In this document: in pieces, positions 31,342-42,296 of the stretch | How positions within the stretch are numbered: position 1 is the first letter of the stretch | Layout: each line of letters opens with the position of its first letter | Source of the DNA: Saururus chinensis | Lineage: Eukaryota > Streptophyta > Magnoliopsida > Piperales > Saururaceae | Direction of reading: 5' to 3' | Length of the DNA stretch: 64,000 bases | NCBI GenBank assembly: GCA_035235625.1 | Contig: CP141142.1 | Coordinates: 10,818,995 to 10,882,994, forward strand | Notes under the pieces: generated by a model | What the model saw: the letters and a program-made list of their open reading frames with translations, nothing else | Databases searched by the model: none | Told to the model about the DNA's origin: nothing | Translations under genes and position numbers: made by a program

Positions 31342-32011
31342 GGCAAACCTGAGCCATTTCCATTTTTGGGAATAGGCTAAGGAAGGAAGGCTGGCCTAAT
31401 CCCCACTTAGGCCTGAATTAGAAGCCGATTAAGGTAAGCTTGCTCTAATTAAGCACTAATCCATGGCTTTTCTCTTAATTTCTTCCAAATCTACCATTGT
31501 CCCCTTGATTCATTCCGTTTTTGACCATCAAAAGCTACTGATTTGTGTTTTACTACAAGCCCTAACATTCAAAATTCGATTTTTACTACCAACAAGCCCT
31601 AGATCTAAGGTTTAATTAGGGATTTCTTGGGTAAATCGATTTCTATTAGAGTTTAATTCAAACTCATTGTGTTTTCAAGGATTTCAAGAAGGGTGACTCT
31701 TCAATCCGAGCTTAATCAAGTGCTGAGGTAATGGGTCTTCGAAATCTCTGTTTATCCATGGTAAAACTCTTCATTTTTGGCTTATTTCGAAATGGTTTGC
31801 TTGATTTAGTGTGATAATGGTAAGATTAGAAAATAGAATTATTTAATCCCGATTTCTTAGGGTTTTGCATTATTATGGTTTGGTTTGATATTCTGGAAGT
31901 CAAGGAGGACTTTTGATGATGATTAGGGTGTTAGATGTGGATTTGAAGTGTTATCTATGGTGTTTCGGTTTGATTTTGCGAAAGGAAGAAGATGACTGTT
32001 CTGCCGTGTTG

Positions 32012-32108
32012 GCGATCGATCGGCCTTGCAGGGCGATCGATCGGCTGAACTGAAAATTTCAAATTTTTGCGTGTAACCGATCGAACGGCCTAAAGGACGA
32101 TCGATCGG
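32012..32108 (+). promoter_or_regulatory. Four-unit GATCGATCGG array in the inner LTR
   Basis: The units are GCGATCGATCGG (32012), GCGATCGATCGG (32033), CCGATCGAACGG (32077) and CGATCGATCGG (32098), spaced about 21-22, 43-44 and 21 bp. The 19-mer TGCAGGGCGATCGATCGGC at 32027-32045 is identical to 4016-4034 in the Athila-like LTR. It lies about 680 bp downstream of the TATA box. Confidence 0.65.
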
Positions 32109-32913
32109 CTACACAGGAAATTGTGTGTTGTGTGTATGATGTCTATTTTGATGATTCCACTTTAGCTTGCCAATTTTATATGAATGTGGAGTGATTTAAG
32201 CTATGTTAGGCTACTGGAAATACATGCTATTGAGTTTATAGAGTTGAGACATATGCTTAGAAATAGTGAGATGACTTATGTTTTGTGGCATGATGTTGGA
32301 ATCGTTATCTTGAAATTATGAACGGTTGTTTCCCTTTGGATAAGCATATACTTTCAGTAGGACTACAATCATGGTTGGACTGATTTGTCATGATAGATTG
32401 TGGTTAGTGGTGTGTGGATGTTGGTGATTGTCATGACTCAATGATGAAATGAGTGATGTTATAGGTGTTTAGCCTTTGTGGTTGAGTTTTGAATTTAGCT
32501 ATGATTTCAACGATTCTTCTACTATGATTTCCGCTGGAATTCATGTTTAGATAGAAATTCACATGTGTAGTGTGGTAGTGAGTTGATTTTCAAGCATGTT
32601 GATATGCATTATGTGAAAGGCTTCTACTAGTTACACACACACATGTGGGGGTTAAATGATGATGTTGAAGCTTAATATCGTGATTATGAATGATGCATTA
32701 GGGGCTGGTGAGAGCACTTATCATAATTAGGATTCATGTATGCTTTGCCCACGCATGTACCATGCTGCACGCATCATGAAAATGGAATTTCCAATTGAGG
32801 CTTCATCGTGATTAATCGAATTTGACCGATTGGATGCAATGTGATAGAATTATGTGCCGGGTTTATCGGTCGTGGATTAATCGCAAGTTGATTGGTCCGA
32901 AAGGACATATTTT

Positions 32914-32984
32914 GATTTGAAGTTCCTGTGTGGAACGATTTGAAGTTCCTGTGTGGAATGATTTGGAGTTCCTGTGTGGAACGA
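32914..32984 (+). repeat. Three tandem copies of a 23-bp unit
   Basis: GATTTGAAGTTCCTGTGTGG recurs at 32914, 32937 and 32960 with one or two changes. It lies inside the inner LTR. Confidence 0.85.
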
Positions 32985-33387
32985 GTGCACTCCCCGGGTT
33001 GAGTCTTGTTAAATGGAAGGATGTGGGGACGAGTTGTGTACTTGTCTTGCGGATATGTGAGAATATTATTATGTGTGTCATCTGGACCCTAAGAATCCAG
33101 TGTGGTATGCCGTGTGCACCCCGCTACCACGTGTTCTAGGGTTCTCTGTGTGAGAACTCGGGTTCTTCCCTCCGCAGGAGATGTCCCTGGGTGAACACCC
33201 CTGCTCTAGATTCTCTGTGTGAGAATGGGCATCCTTGGCCAGGATCGTCCAGGGCGAGCAGTATTAGGGATTGACAACCCCGATCTTTCTTGAATTCTTG
33301 TGTAGAATTTTGTACCATGACACGTCTTCGTGGCCTTGTCTATGCTCCCATCTGTGTGACGTTGATGTGTGATTACTCCTTGATGGA

Positions 33388-33998
33388 GGTTGATTGTGAT
33401 GACATTATGCATGTGGGAATATGTATGTTAGAGATACATCATGTTGATTTTGATGTTATGCATGTGGAATATGTATGTTAGATATACATCCATGCATGTT
33501 GACTTTGATGATAAAATGCATGTGGAATATGTATGTTAGAGATACATCCATGCAGGTTGTGATGCTATTATGCATGTGGGAATATGTATGTTAGAGATAC
33601 ATCCATGCAGGTTGTGATGCTATTATGCATGTGGGAATATGTATGTTAGAGATACATCCATGCAGGTTGTGATGCTATTATGCATGTGGAATATGTATGT
33701 TAGAGATACATCCATGCAGGTTGTGATGCTATTATGCATGTGGGAATATGTATGTTAGAGATACATCCATGCAGGTTGTGATGATATTATGCATGTGGAA
33801 TATGTATGTTGGAGATACATCCATGCAGGTTGTGATGCTATTATGCATGTGGGAATATGTATGTTAGAGATACATCCATGCAGGTTGTGATGATATTATG
33901 CATGTGGGAATATGTATGTTAGAGATACATCCATGCGGGATTGGTATGATGTGAATGCATGTGGGAATATGTATGCTAGAGATACATCCATGCAGGTT
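33388..33998 (+). repeat. Minisatellite, unit about 55 bp, 11 copies
   Basis: Each unit carries TTATGCATGTGGGAATATG, then TATGTTAGAGATACATCC, then ATGCAGGTTGTGATG. The middle copies are almost identical and the outer copies diverge. There are no unique spacers. It lies in the U5-like half of the inner LTR. Confidence 0.92.
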
Positions 33999-35969
33999 GA
34001 ATTATGCATTATGATGCAGTGTTAGGTGATATGATTGTGTGATCAGAAAGTGATGCACCATGTAAATCTTTGATTTGAACGATCTCAATTGTAAGCTATC
34101 GTATTTTCTACGTTGACAGTGATATTAAAACCATTGCTGAGTGTTAAAACTCACCCCTCTTTTGTGTTTTGATTTGGGGCTGCGTGGTGCGAAACGCAGA
34201 CGGACAGGATTGCCTCTTTGAGGAAAGGTCAGAGGTAGCTTGGGTGTGATGATGGAGATCGTTGCGTGACTTATCATCGTTTATTTCATGCTTTATGTTC
34301 GAACCTTTGTGTAGGGTTCTTGTTTTGGATTTATGTCATATACTACAGTTGTGATGATTATGACTTATTTTGAGCCGGTGTGGGCTTTACTTAACTAAGT
34401 TTGTGGGTTTGAGATTGTTGTTTACTTTGTGATAAGTAACACCTTTTTCTTCCCTTTTATTTACTCTTGCTCAAAGGATTGTGCGCACTCCATGTTGCTA
34501 TTAATCGCCCGTGGTTAGGGTTAAGTCTTCCGCTAGATCATTTCTCAATTTTCACTTCGTCACCCCCGCGCGCTTGACCGGCCCCTGGACCGGGTTCGGC
34601 TCGGGTCGAGCATCGCCGAGGCGTGACAATTAGAGCATGTTTACTTATGCTTATATTCATTAAACATTGCTCACCTTTGTACCATGGTTGCATGCATCAT
34701 GAACATGGTTTATAAACAAAGATTTCTCGTGTTTAACCTTGATTAATCGGTTGGATGCCATTGTTTTTTGGATTAGTCGTATCAGAGATTTATTGAATCA
34801 GTTTTATGTCTAAAAGGACGGGGTTGTATGTCCAATGAATGGGGTTTTATGTCCCTTTGATGACAGGTTTCCCCCCAAAGTGAGAAGAGTGAATTTGCAA
34901 TAATTAGTTGAATTGATGTGCATTAGAACAGGAGATTCCATGCTAGTTTGTCTATGTGCACTGGCGTACTAAGAGGTACTTTCCCCATTAAGGATTTACC
35001 CAAATTGCTCTAGTCTTCCTTTTTAGGAATTCAGACTTCCTTGTTAGATCTGTCCTGGGTAAGCAGGTCTGCTTATGCTTTGGCCAGGTTAAGCAAGGTT
35101 ATTTTCTCAAATGTGAGACATTCACTGGATGGTTTATGCATGTATATGGATTACCTCATTAACATAGGTTATGTAAGGACAATGATTCTTATGTTATACG
35201 TGGTGTGTATGCTTATACTTGAACATGTAGGTGGAATGTAGTTTGACATACTTGATTATGCAGGGTAAATGTGAATATTAATACTTGCTTTATACAGGAT
35301 GTGAATGAACCATGAAACTTAAGTGATTGTACAGGATATGCATGTGTGTTATGAATTATGAATGAACCTATGATGTACATGTAGTATGAATGTGTATATA
35401 GAATGTGATTTATCACATGATGGACAAGTGTAGAGAATGGATATGTGATGCATGTTTAAATTAAGAATGCATGTGGTATTATCATGAACTCATGTTTCAC
35501 TTTAAAAACCCTTACTGAGCTCAGTTCAGCACTCTTTTATTGTGGTTTTAGTTTGGGGCTGTATGTCATGTCATGAAGGTGCTCCGATGATCTTTATGTT
35601 GAGCTTGAGGATGGGCATACACCATAAGAGGGGGAACTAGGCGTTTGAGTTGTTTTAGACTTGTCATGTGATAGGATGATCTTTATATTTGAATTTATTT
35701 AATACTTTGGATAGCCTATGATGGCTTTTGATATGTTGTAGACCTATGGCTTGAGATTATCTTCATTTTAGATGTTGTGGGATTGTGTTTGACTAAGATT
35801 GTTAATTAATATATTTTACCTCCCGTAATTTGTTTTTGCACAAAAGGCACATGCTATATTCTTTGATGAGAACCACCCATGATGGGTTAGTCTTCTGCAT
35901 ATGTCGCACCGCGTCCTGCCTCCTTGGACAGGGTTAGGGTAGGGGGGTGTGGTGGGGCGTGACACTTAG

Positions 35970-36780
35970 TGCACTCACAACACCTTCATCCCCCGGGGAA
36001 TCAATGCACTAGTGACTGAAACCTCCTTCTTTGGAAATGGGTCATGTAGAACTTGAAGTTGTTTTGCTCTCTTTCATCCAACCTCCTTTCAAAAGTGTGG
36101 GTCCATGTTATCTATCACAAAATTAGTTCTTATATTCTCTCTACAAGAACTTACTTTCTTTGGAACAATTTACAAGAGATTATAATTGTATGTTTATATT
36201 TAATCTTTCTAGCATTCTTGTTAAGGATTTGAAGACAAAAAGGACCCTTCTCCAAGGACCACTTAGAGATGGTCTATATCGAATTCCCCAATGACCTATA
36301 TTAGTGAATTCTAGTGCTAGCAAGAGCCATTTTATTCACATTAGTTCTTCAGTAAAAACATAGCATGCACACTTGGGTCACCCCTCTCTTATAATGCTCA
36401 AGTCCCTAGCTTTTAGATTGTCATTGAACTCCAATGCATTTAATAATTTTTTTGTTAAAAACTGTTCTCTTGGCTAATGCAAGAAATTGTCTTTTAATAT
36501 GGTTACATATCATGCTCCCTTTTCCCTCCACACTATTCACTTTGACGTGGGGGGCTAGTGCCCAAATGATTGCTTTTATGTAAATTTTATTGATGCCTAT
36601 AGTCAATTTAGCTAGATATTTCCTTTATATCAAAAGTCGAATGCCACCATTTTATTTGCAAAATTTCAAGCACATGTTGTAGAGAATATTTTATGTTGGG
36701 GTATTAAATATTTTCAAAGAGATGGTTGTGGTAATTTCTTAATCACTCTCATGGTCCACTTTAAAAAATGAGGGATTTAC
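35970..36780 (+). pseudogene. Ty1-copia relic: GAG-pre-integrase and integrase, upstream part
   Basis: Broken frames read ILVKDLKTKRTLLQGPLRDG near 36206, HAHLGHPSLIMLKSLAF near 36368 and FIDAYSQFS, IFPL, ILFAKFQAHVVENIL near 36587-36690. These are copia pre-integrase and integrase core blocks in the right order. Stops are frequent. The relic is cut at 36780 by an LTR insertion and resumes at 40447. Confidence 0.8.
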
Positions 36781-37358
36781 TATAATGTCTGGGAATTTTC
36801 TAAATTCCTAAAGTCGTACACATGGAAATTAGGGTGTTGGACCCCTTAATATTCTCATTGGAATAAATTAATAAATGCTTGGATTTGGTGGCTAAAATCT
36901 ATATGGATGGAAAGTAGACAGAAAGATCTTCAAAATGCCACCAAGAACACGCGAATCGGAGTTCGGTTGAGGGAGAAATGACCGTCTGAAGTTGAACATA
37001 TCGTGCAGGACCCGTTTACCCAAATTGTTCGTGCGAATTATCCGTTTAAGTCACTATACAGGCCCGATCAATTAGCATTCCGAATTTATGTTTTTGGGGC
37101 CCAATTTGGTTGCTAAATTGAAGAGTTTTTAACCCAAATTCTCATGGGATTAGAATCCCTAATCTCATGCCTATAAAAATAGAGAATTAGGGATTTTTGG
37201 GGGAGCTTTTTGGGACGGAGGACAAGCCACCATTAGAATTTTCTGGTGAAATTCCGGTGAGGCATTGGCGACAGTGGATCGACAACAACTCAGCCTTCAA
37301 GGTAGAATTTTAAGTCAAAATTAGAGTTATTTTATTATTATAATATAAATTATTTTGT

Positions 37359-37403
37359 AAATTATGTGAATAGTGATATCTACAATCACTGTTCACATAA
37401 TTT
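37359..37403. other. 19-bp-arm hairpin in the third solo LTR
   Basis: Arms 37359-37377 and 37385-37403 pair at 18 of 19 positions, and the exception is a possible G-U. The loop is 7 nt. The core words are GTGAATAGTGAT and ATCACTGTTCAC. Confidence 0.75.
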
Positions 37404-37439
37404 TATTTGAGTGTTGTTTATTTTCTGACTATAGACTAG

Positions 37440-37985
37440 TCACTGGCCGGCCACCAGCATACCACTGGTGGCTGGACCCACGTCTGGAGGGGCGTGCCGG
37501 TCCTGGCCTTGGCTGCGGTGGCCGGAGATGCTTGGCGACGGCAGCTTCTGCCGCTGCCACACAGTAAAAAAGAAAAAAGAAAGAATAGGGGCAGAGAATC
37601 CGGTTCTCGGCAGGGCAGAGACAGCTGGGGACAGGCGGTGAGCCTGGGCCTCTGGAATCGCCATATCCCAGCAATCTGGTCAGTTTTGGGACGTTGCTCA
37701 GCCATGGCGGCTGGCCACCATGCCGAATAGTGCAGTTTAAAAACAAAAAAAAAAAAATGGGCGACTTTGGCCCTTGCTGGCCACCGGGCGGAGGCAGGGG
37801 CTAGGCCCATTGTGATTGCCGCCTAGTTGCGATCCGGTGGACCACAACACACCGCCCGGCCGTGGTGGCAAGCAATGGTGCCGCCAGAGGCATATTTGCC
37901 TCTGGCCGGATGCGGGGAAGAAGACCCGCGTTGCGGGTCATCGACCCAAATTGACCCGGTCTGGGTCGGTTTAAAAAAAACATAG
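37440..37985 (+). other. GC-rich island inside the third solo LTR
   Basis: This stretch is strongly GC-rich with many GGCCGG, CCGGCC and GGTGGCTGG words, in contrast to the AT-rich LTR on both sides. Several overlapping frames up to 124 codons exist on the minus strand and look like by-products of base composition. It could be a captured gene piece or a composition feature of the family. Confidence 0.45.
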
Positions 37986-40446
37986 AGTAAAGGGGGATTG
38001 AACCGGGTCCGGTTCAGTAGGGTTTAGGTGTGGGAAAAATCCTAGAAAATTATCGTTGAACCTTGAGAGACCTGGGAGTATTTGGAAGAAGTTTCGGCTC
38101 AGGTAAAAATCTCAGAAGTTGTGAAATGACCTTTTTACCCTTATTATTTAATTATTGTACAATATTAACTTACCTGAGTTCGAGGCTCTGGTTCAGGGTT
38201 ATATGAGTAGATCTAAAAATTGGGAAATTTCTCAGTGAGAGTTTAATGGGTAACCAAATTGAAAACCATACCTTTTGGTGAAGAAAAATCCCAGTGAGTG
38301 GGTAATTGACCTTTTTACCCTTAGGTTTAATCATAAACTGTTAAATAAACCTGGGTCGGTCCAAGGGGTTCACGACCCCATAATATGTCAAGAAAATTAC
38401 ACAGAGTCCATGAAGTCAAGTGGTACCCTTGATATTAATTTTGGACTCATTGGACGTCAATAAGGCTTTAAACCAAATGACAGAAATACCCTTTGAGTGG
38501 ATCCGCCCACATTCGTGTGAATGGAAGTGTGGGTCAGTTTGAGAGTGGAGCCTCCTAAGAGGATTATGACATAAAATAATTAAAAGAGTAGTGAGATGAC
38601 CAAATGACCTAAAGGAGGGTAGTATACCCCAAGTGGTGGATTTACTCTAATGCCCTTAGGGGGTAGTATGTTCTATTTCCACTAGTACAGATAACCTAGC
38701 AACCGAGCATTAGGGTGCCCTAGAATGATGTAAAATGGCTTCAAAAGGAAGGAGTGTGACTAACAAATGACACGAAGGCCTTAACAGGTCATAGTGTCAT
38801 GGGAATTAAGGGGTAGAACCTTAATTCTTAGTGTTTGGCAGCGTATTACACGTGTCTACAACCGAGCACATTGATCAACTAGAGTGTTATATACGTAATT
38901 CACATGATGTGTGAGAGTTGTTTACACTCTCGGGCTTGAATATATTGAGCCCTAGCCCTGCAAATGAGTACAATGGGCCTTCGTTTGTTATTTATGCGCT
39001 TGTATGTCGGCATGTTATTCATGTTGCTTAATTTGTTGCATGCTTTTGTTATTGATACATTAAGTTATATCAGGAACTTAAGGTTAATAAAGACTAATCA
39101 AGAGATTTTGGTTGCCATCGGATTGAGGGGAGAACACCTAATTAAGATACTAACTAAAATACCCTCTTTAGGGTTGGCACCAGTTCATGGAGTGAACGGG
39201 GCCCTGACATAGAATTTTACCTTGGTTAATGAACTGAGGGTGATTTTGGGATGTTCTCTGAGTTATAGCTTAGTGGATGAGCTATTTAGTGGGCCGATTC
39301 ACAAGGTGAAGAATGTTTCAAATGTTTCAAATGTTTGGGAGAGTCAATGGTCATAAGGACTTGAGGCTTCTATGGATACATTAGTAATGTCTTATGAGAC
39401 ATTTTCTCCCAGAGTTGGGATGCTAGAGATTGCAATATGTTTCTTCATCGCCACGACAGTTTGGGCATTAACCAGAGGGTCTTTACCCCGGGTCTCCCTC
39501 AGGTCTTCCCAAGACTATTTAGTATGTACGAAAAGCGAAGTTGTATAAGCATCATGGAAGGCTTGTGCTTCTCGCCAATCTATGTCCATGAGCACAGTTG
39601 GGATCCTCTTCTCCAGATTCGTGGTAGGCTATTGAGAGCCCTGGGGATTTGGGACAAGCTGCTGTTAAGCAATCCACTCCAAGGTTGGAGTACTTTGTTT
39701 AGGGATTTCTCGAGGGGCGAGTTATCTCTGAGTTACAGATTTAATATTATTAATTATCGAACAAAGGATGTGAGATAATTAATAACATTGTTTGATATTA
39801 CTTGTTAATTAGACAAGTGGAACGGCTAAAGGACTTACTAAAATGTAGGTTGAAAATATCTAAGCATTGCATGTGTGATGCTATGCTTCTTAGGATATAG
39901 TAGTTTCTAGGCAGAACTATATCTGGATCTGATCTTGTTAGAAACATTGGAGATGTTATCTGATGAGTACGTAGGCAACTAATATCGGATGATGTTGGCC
40001 TAATCCAAAAAATATATTAATAAAATTTTTTGTCATTTGGAAGCTCTTCTCCTGTAAGCGGAGATGCTCCATTGTGGTTGTGGTTGTTGTTTGGTTTGCT
40101 TTGTTGCAAATTCTCCAGGCAACGACAAGTGAGACCAAGGTAGGTGAGCACAAGAGGTTTCCGCATTTCTGCAACTCTAGTACGTAAGTGTACCTTAAGC
40201 GTGAGAGTCAACTTGTTATTTATTTTTAGACGGGTGACAGACTTGTACTTAGATGGATGAATTGGTCTTTATGAATTTTTAAATGTTAAATAATATCATA
40301 TGATTTGATATTCGTATTTGTGAACCCCAGTTATCATGACCTGGATATTTAATCGAAGGGTTTGTTTTGTATTTAAAGAAGAAGAAAATCTCGCTACTTA
40401 CTATTCATGCTATTTAAAAATGCTTTTAAAAATCCAGGTTGTGACA

Positions 40447-40740
40447 TTTACAAGCAAATCTATTGACCCTATGTCCAAATAGAATGGGCTTGCAGGGTGG
40501 ATGTACAAGCACATTAGTGAAATGGGCCTTACTCGTCTAGCTATTGTAGAGTATCTCATCAACCAACTTCCACTAATACTCTACAAGGTGTTAGCCCATA
40601 TTTTCTATTATTTCAATGACATCCGAACTATTTGGGTCTTTATACATTGGGGTGCACCTATGTCAATTATGTCATTCTCATTCCATTGGTCATCACCCCA
40701 CATTTATTTAAATTCTTGGTCATAGTAAATTTTAGGGTTG
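40447..40740 (+). pseudogene. Ty1-copia relic: integrase, downstream part
   Basis: It continues the relic after the LTR insertion. NGLAGWMYKHISEMGLTRLA-like sequence corresponds to the copia block around NGLAERKHRH, followed by VEYLINQLPL and a decayed tail near 40720. Between 40740 and 41150 I see no assignable coding sequence. Confidence 0.7.
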
Positions 40741-41149
40741 TATGAGGATCATAGTTATCAAACGAAGTCCTTATCGCACGCATTGTTGGTAACATTTCTT
40801 CATATCTAGTATGAATGACTTCTATAACAGGTTCTATAGGCATTGAAATGTTGTATGATGTGTAACATGGATTTATTGGGTTGAAATATCTTGGTTCTCC
40901 CAATATGTAATGGATATTAACGTGTCAATAAATATGGGTTATAACTCAACATTGTGTATTCAGTTACACACTTACAAAGTTTATCGTGTTATCGATAGGA
41001 CCGATATTCATACTAGTTGTGTTATTGTATCTACGCTAAAAAAAATTGATATATCGCTTTTGTATTTCACATAATTAGCTATAAGATATTATAAATATTA
41101 TGATTTTGCTAAACACGATATTGTAAATATCGTGTGGTCAAGTACACAA

Positions 41150-42246
41150 TAAAGTATAATCACAACCGGCTGGCTAAAATCTGGTAAGAGCAAGACCGGG
41201 GTAGACGCCACAGCTTGCTTGAGCCCCTCAAAGGCTGTTTGGGCCACGAACGACCATGCAAAAGCCCCCTTCTTTAATAGTTCTGTAAGAGGACGAGCCA
41301 GCTCGCCATACCAATGGATAAACCGACGATAATAACCTGTAAGGCCCAGAAAGCCCTTGAGCTCCCGGACACATGTTGGTGGCGGCCAAGAGAGCATGGC
41401 GGCCACCTTGGCTAGATCAGTAGCAACACCGTCCTGAGAGATAATGTGGCCCAGATAATCAAACTGCGGACTACCAAAGGAACACTTCGAACACTTCAAG
41501 AATAAGGAGTTAGCATGCAAGATAGAAAAAACCGACCTGAGACGCATCAAGTGTTCTGTCTACAATCAACTGTACACCAATATATCATCAAAGAAGACCA
41601 ATAGATAGCGACACAAAAAAGGCCTAAAAATATCATTCATGAGAGACTGGAATGTGGAGGGGGTGTTGGTCAATCCAAAAGGCATCACCAAAAACTCGAA
41701 ATGGCCATAATGGGTCTGGAATGCAGTCTTGTGCACGCCCCTAGGCTGCACATGAATCTGGTGATAACTAGAATGAAGATCGAGCTTACTAAAGACCTTG
41801 GCACATGTCAATTCATCCAACACTTCTTCAATCACAGGAATGGGATATTTGTCTTTGACGGTGATGGCGTTCAAAGCACGGTAGTCAACACAGAACCGCC
41901 ATGACCCATCTTTCTTGCGAACCAACAACACTGGAGACAAATAAGAACTTGTACTAGGACGAATGATCCCGGACTGAAGCATGTCCACCACAAACCGTTC
42001 TATCTCAGATTTCTGTATATGATGGTAACGATAAGGACGGACATTGGTTGGGGCCGCCCCGGGAATGATGGGAATTTGATGGTCATGGGGCCGGATGGGA
42101 GGAAGTCCTTGTGGTTCAGAAAATAAATCCTCATGTTCGGCCAACAACTCCTGTAAATCTGATGGCATCTCATCCTGCGATACTCCTATAGTAGCACGCT
42201 GCTGCAAGAGAAGTCCTTGGGGAGCAAACCGGAAGAAGGAGCTCAT
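41150..42246 (-). pseudogene. Gypsy reverse transcriptase, broken and truncated
   Basis: Blocks in order are RKKDGSWRFCVDYRALN near 41920, FSKLDLHSSYHQIHV near 41780, MPFGLTNTPSTFQSLMNDIF near 41665 and the catalytic FFDDILVYS near 41575 (usually YxDD or FxDD). A frame change follows at about 41551-41566. The sequence resumes with FLKCSKCSFGSPQFDYLGHI and GFLGLTGYYRRFIHWYG, then ends after VLLLPDFSQP near 41170. Confidence 0.9.
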
Positions 42247-42296
42247 GGCCTGGGCTGATAGAAGAGTGCCTGGCCGCGACCCTTCAAGCCGAACTG

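Larger units (their letters stand above)
30912..34628 (+). repeat. Solo LTR nested in the outer LTR
   Basis: The 3717-bp segment starts TGTAAGGACCC and ends AGGCGTGACA. It has an exact 5-bp duplication ATTAG at 30907-30911 and 34629-34633. A TATA box lies at 31334-31341. It contains the palindrome array at 32012-32108, a 23-bp triple repeat and a 55-bp minisatellite. There is no gag or pol and no internal LTR pair, so it is a solo LTR of a large-LTR gypsy family. It is younger than its host LTR. Confidence 0.88.
29469..35964 (+). repeat. Solo LTR interrupted by another LTR (outer copy)
   Basis: Outside the insertion it spans 29469-30911 and 34634-35964, about 2.77 kb. It starts TGTCAGACTTT and ends GGGGCGTGACA. 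Flanking 5-mers are ATTAG (29464-29468) and CTTAG (35965-35969), one mismatch. A TATA box lies at 29738-29745. Layout and many words match the inner LTR (TTTGGGGCTG near the end, CATGCATCATGAACATGG), so the two are related families. No coding region is present, which fits LTR-LTR recombination. Confidence 0.75.
36781..40446 (+). repeat. Solo LTR inserted in the copia relic
   Basis: The 3666-bp insertion is bounded by the exact duplication TTTAC (36776-36780 and 40447-40451). Removing it rejoins the copia integrase frame region. It starts TATAATGTCTGG, probably a G-to-A decay of TGTAATGTC, and ends GTTGTGACA. A TATA box lies at 37172-37179. No gag or pol is visible. It contains a 19-bp-arm hairpin and a GC-rich island. 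Confidence 0.82.

Noticed and set aside
33388-33998. CRISPR-like regularly spaced repeats
   Set aside because: The whole 55-bp unit repeats with no unique spacers, and the setting is a plant LTR. It is a minisatellite.
37429-37810. Overlapping minus-strand frames up to 124 codons in the GC-rich island
   Set aside because: Several frames are open at once, as expected from GC-rich composition, and none resembles a known protein.
40667-40903. 78-codon minus-strand frame after the copia relic
   Set aside because: No recognisable domain and no splice or gene context. It overlaps the decayed copia tail.
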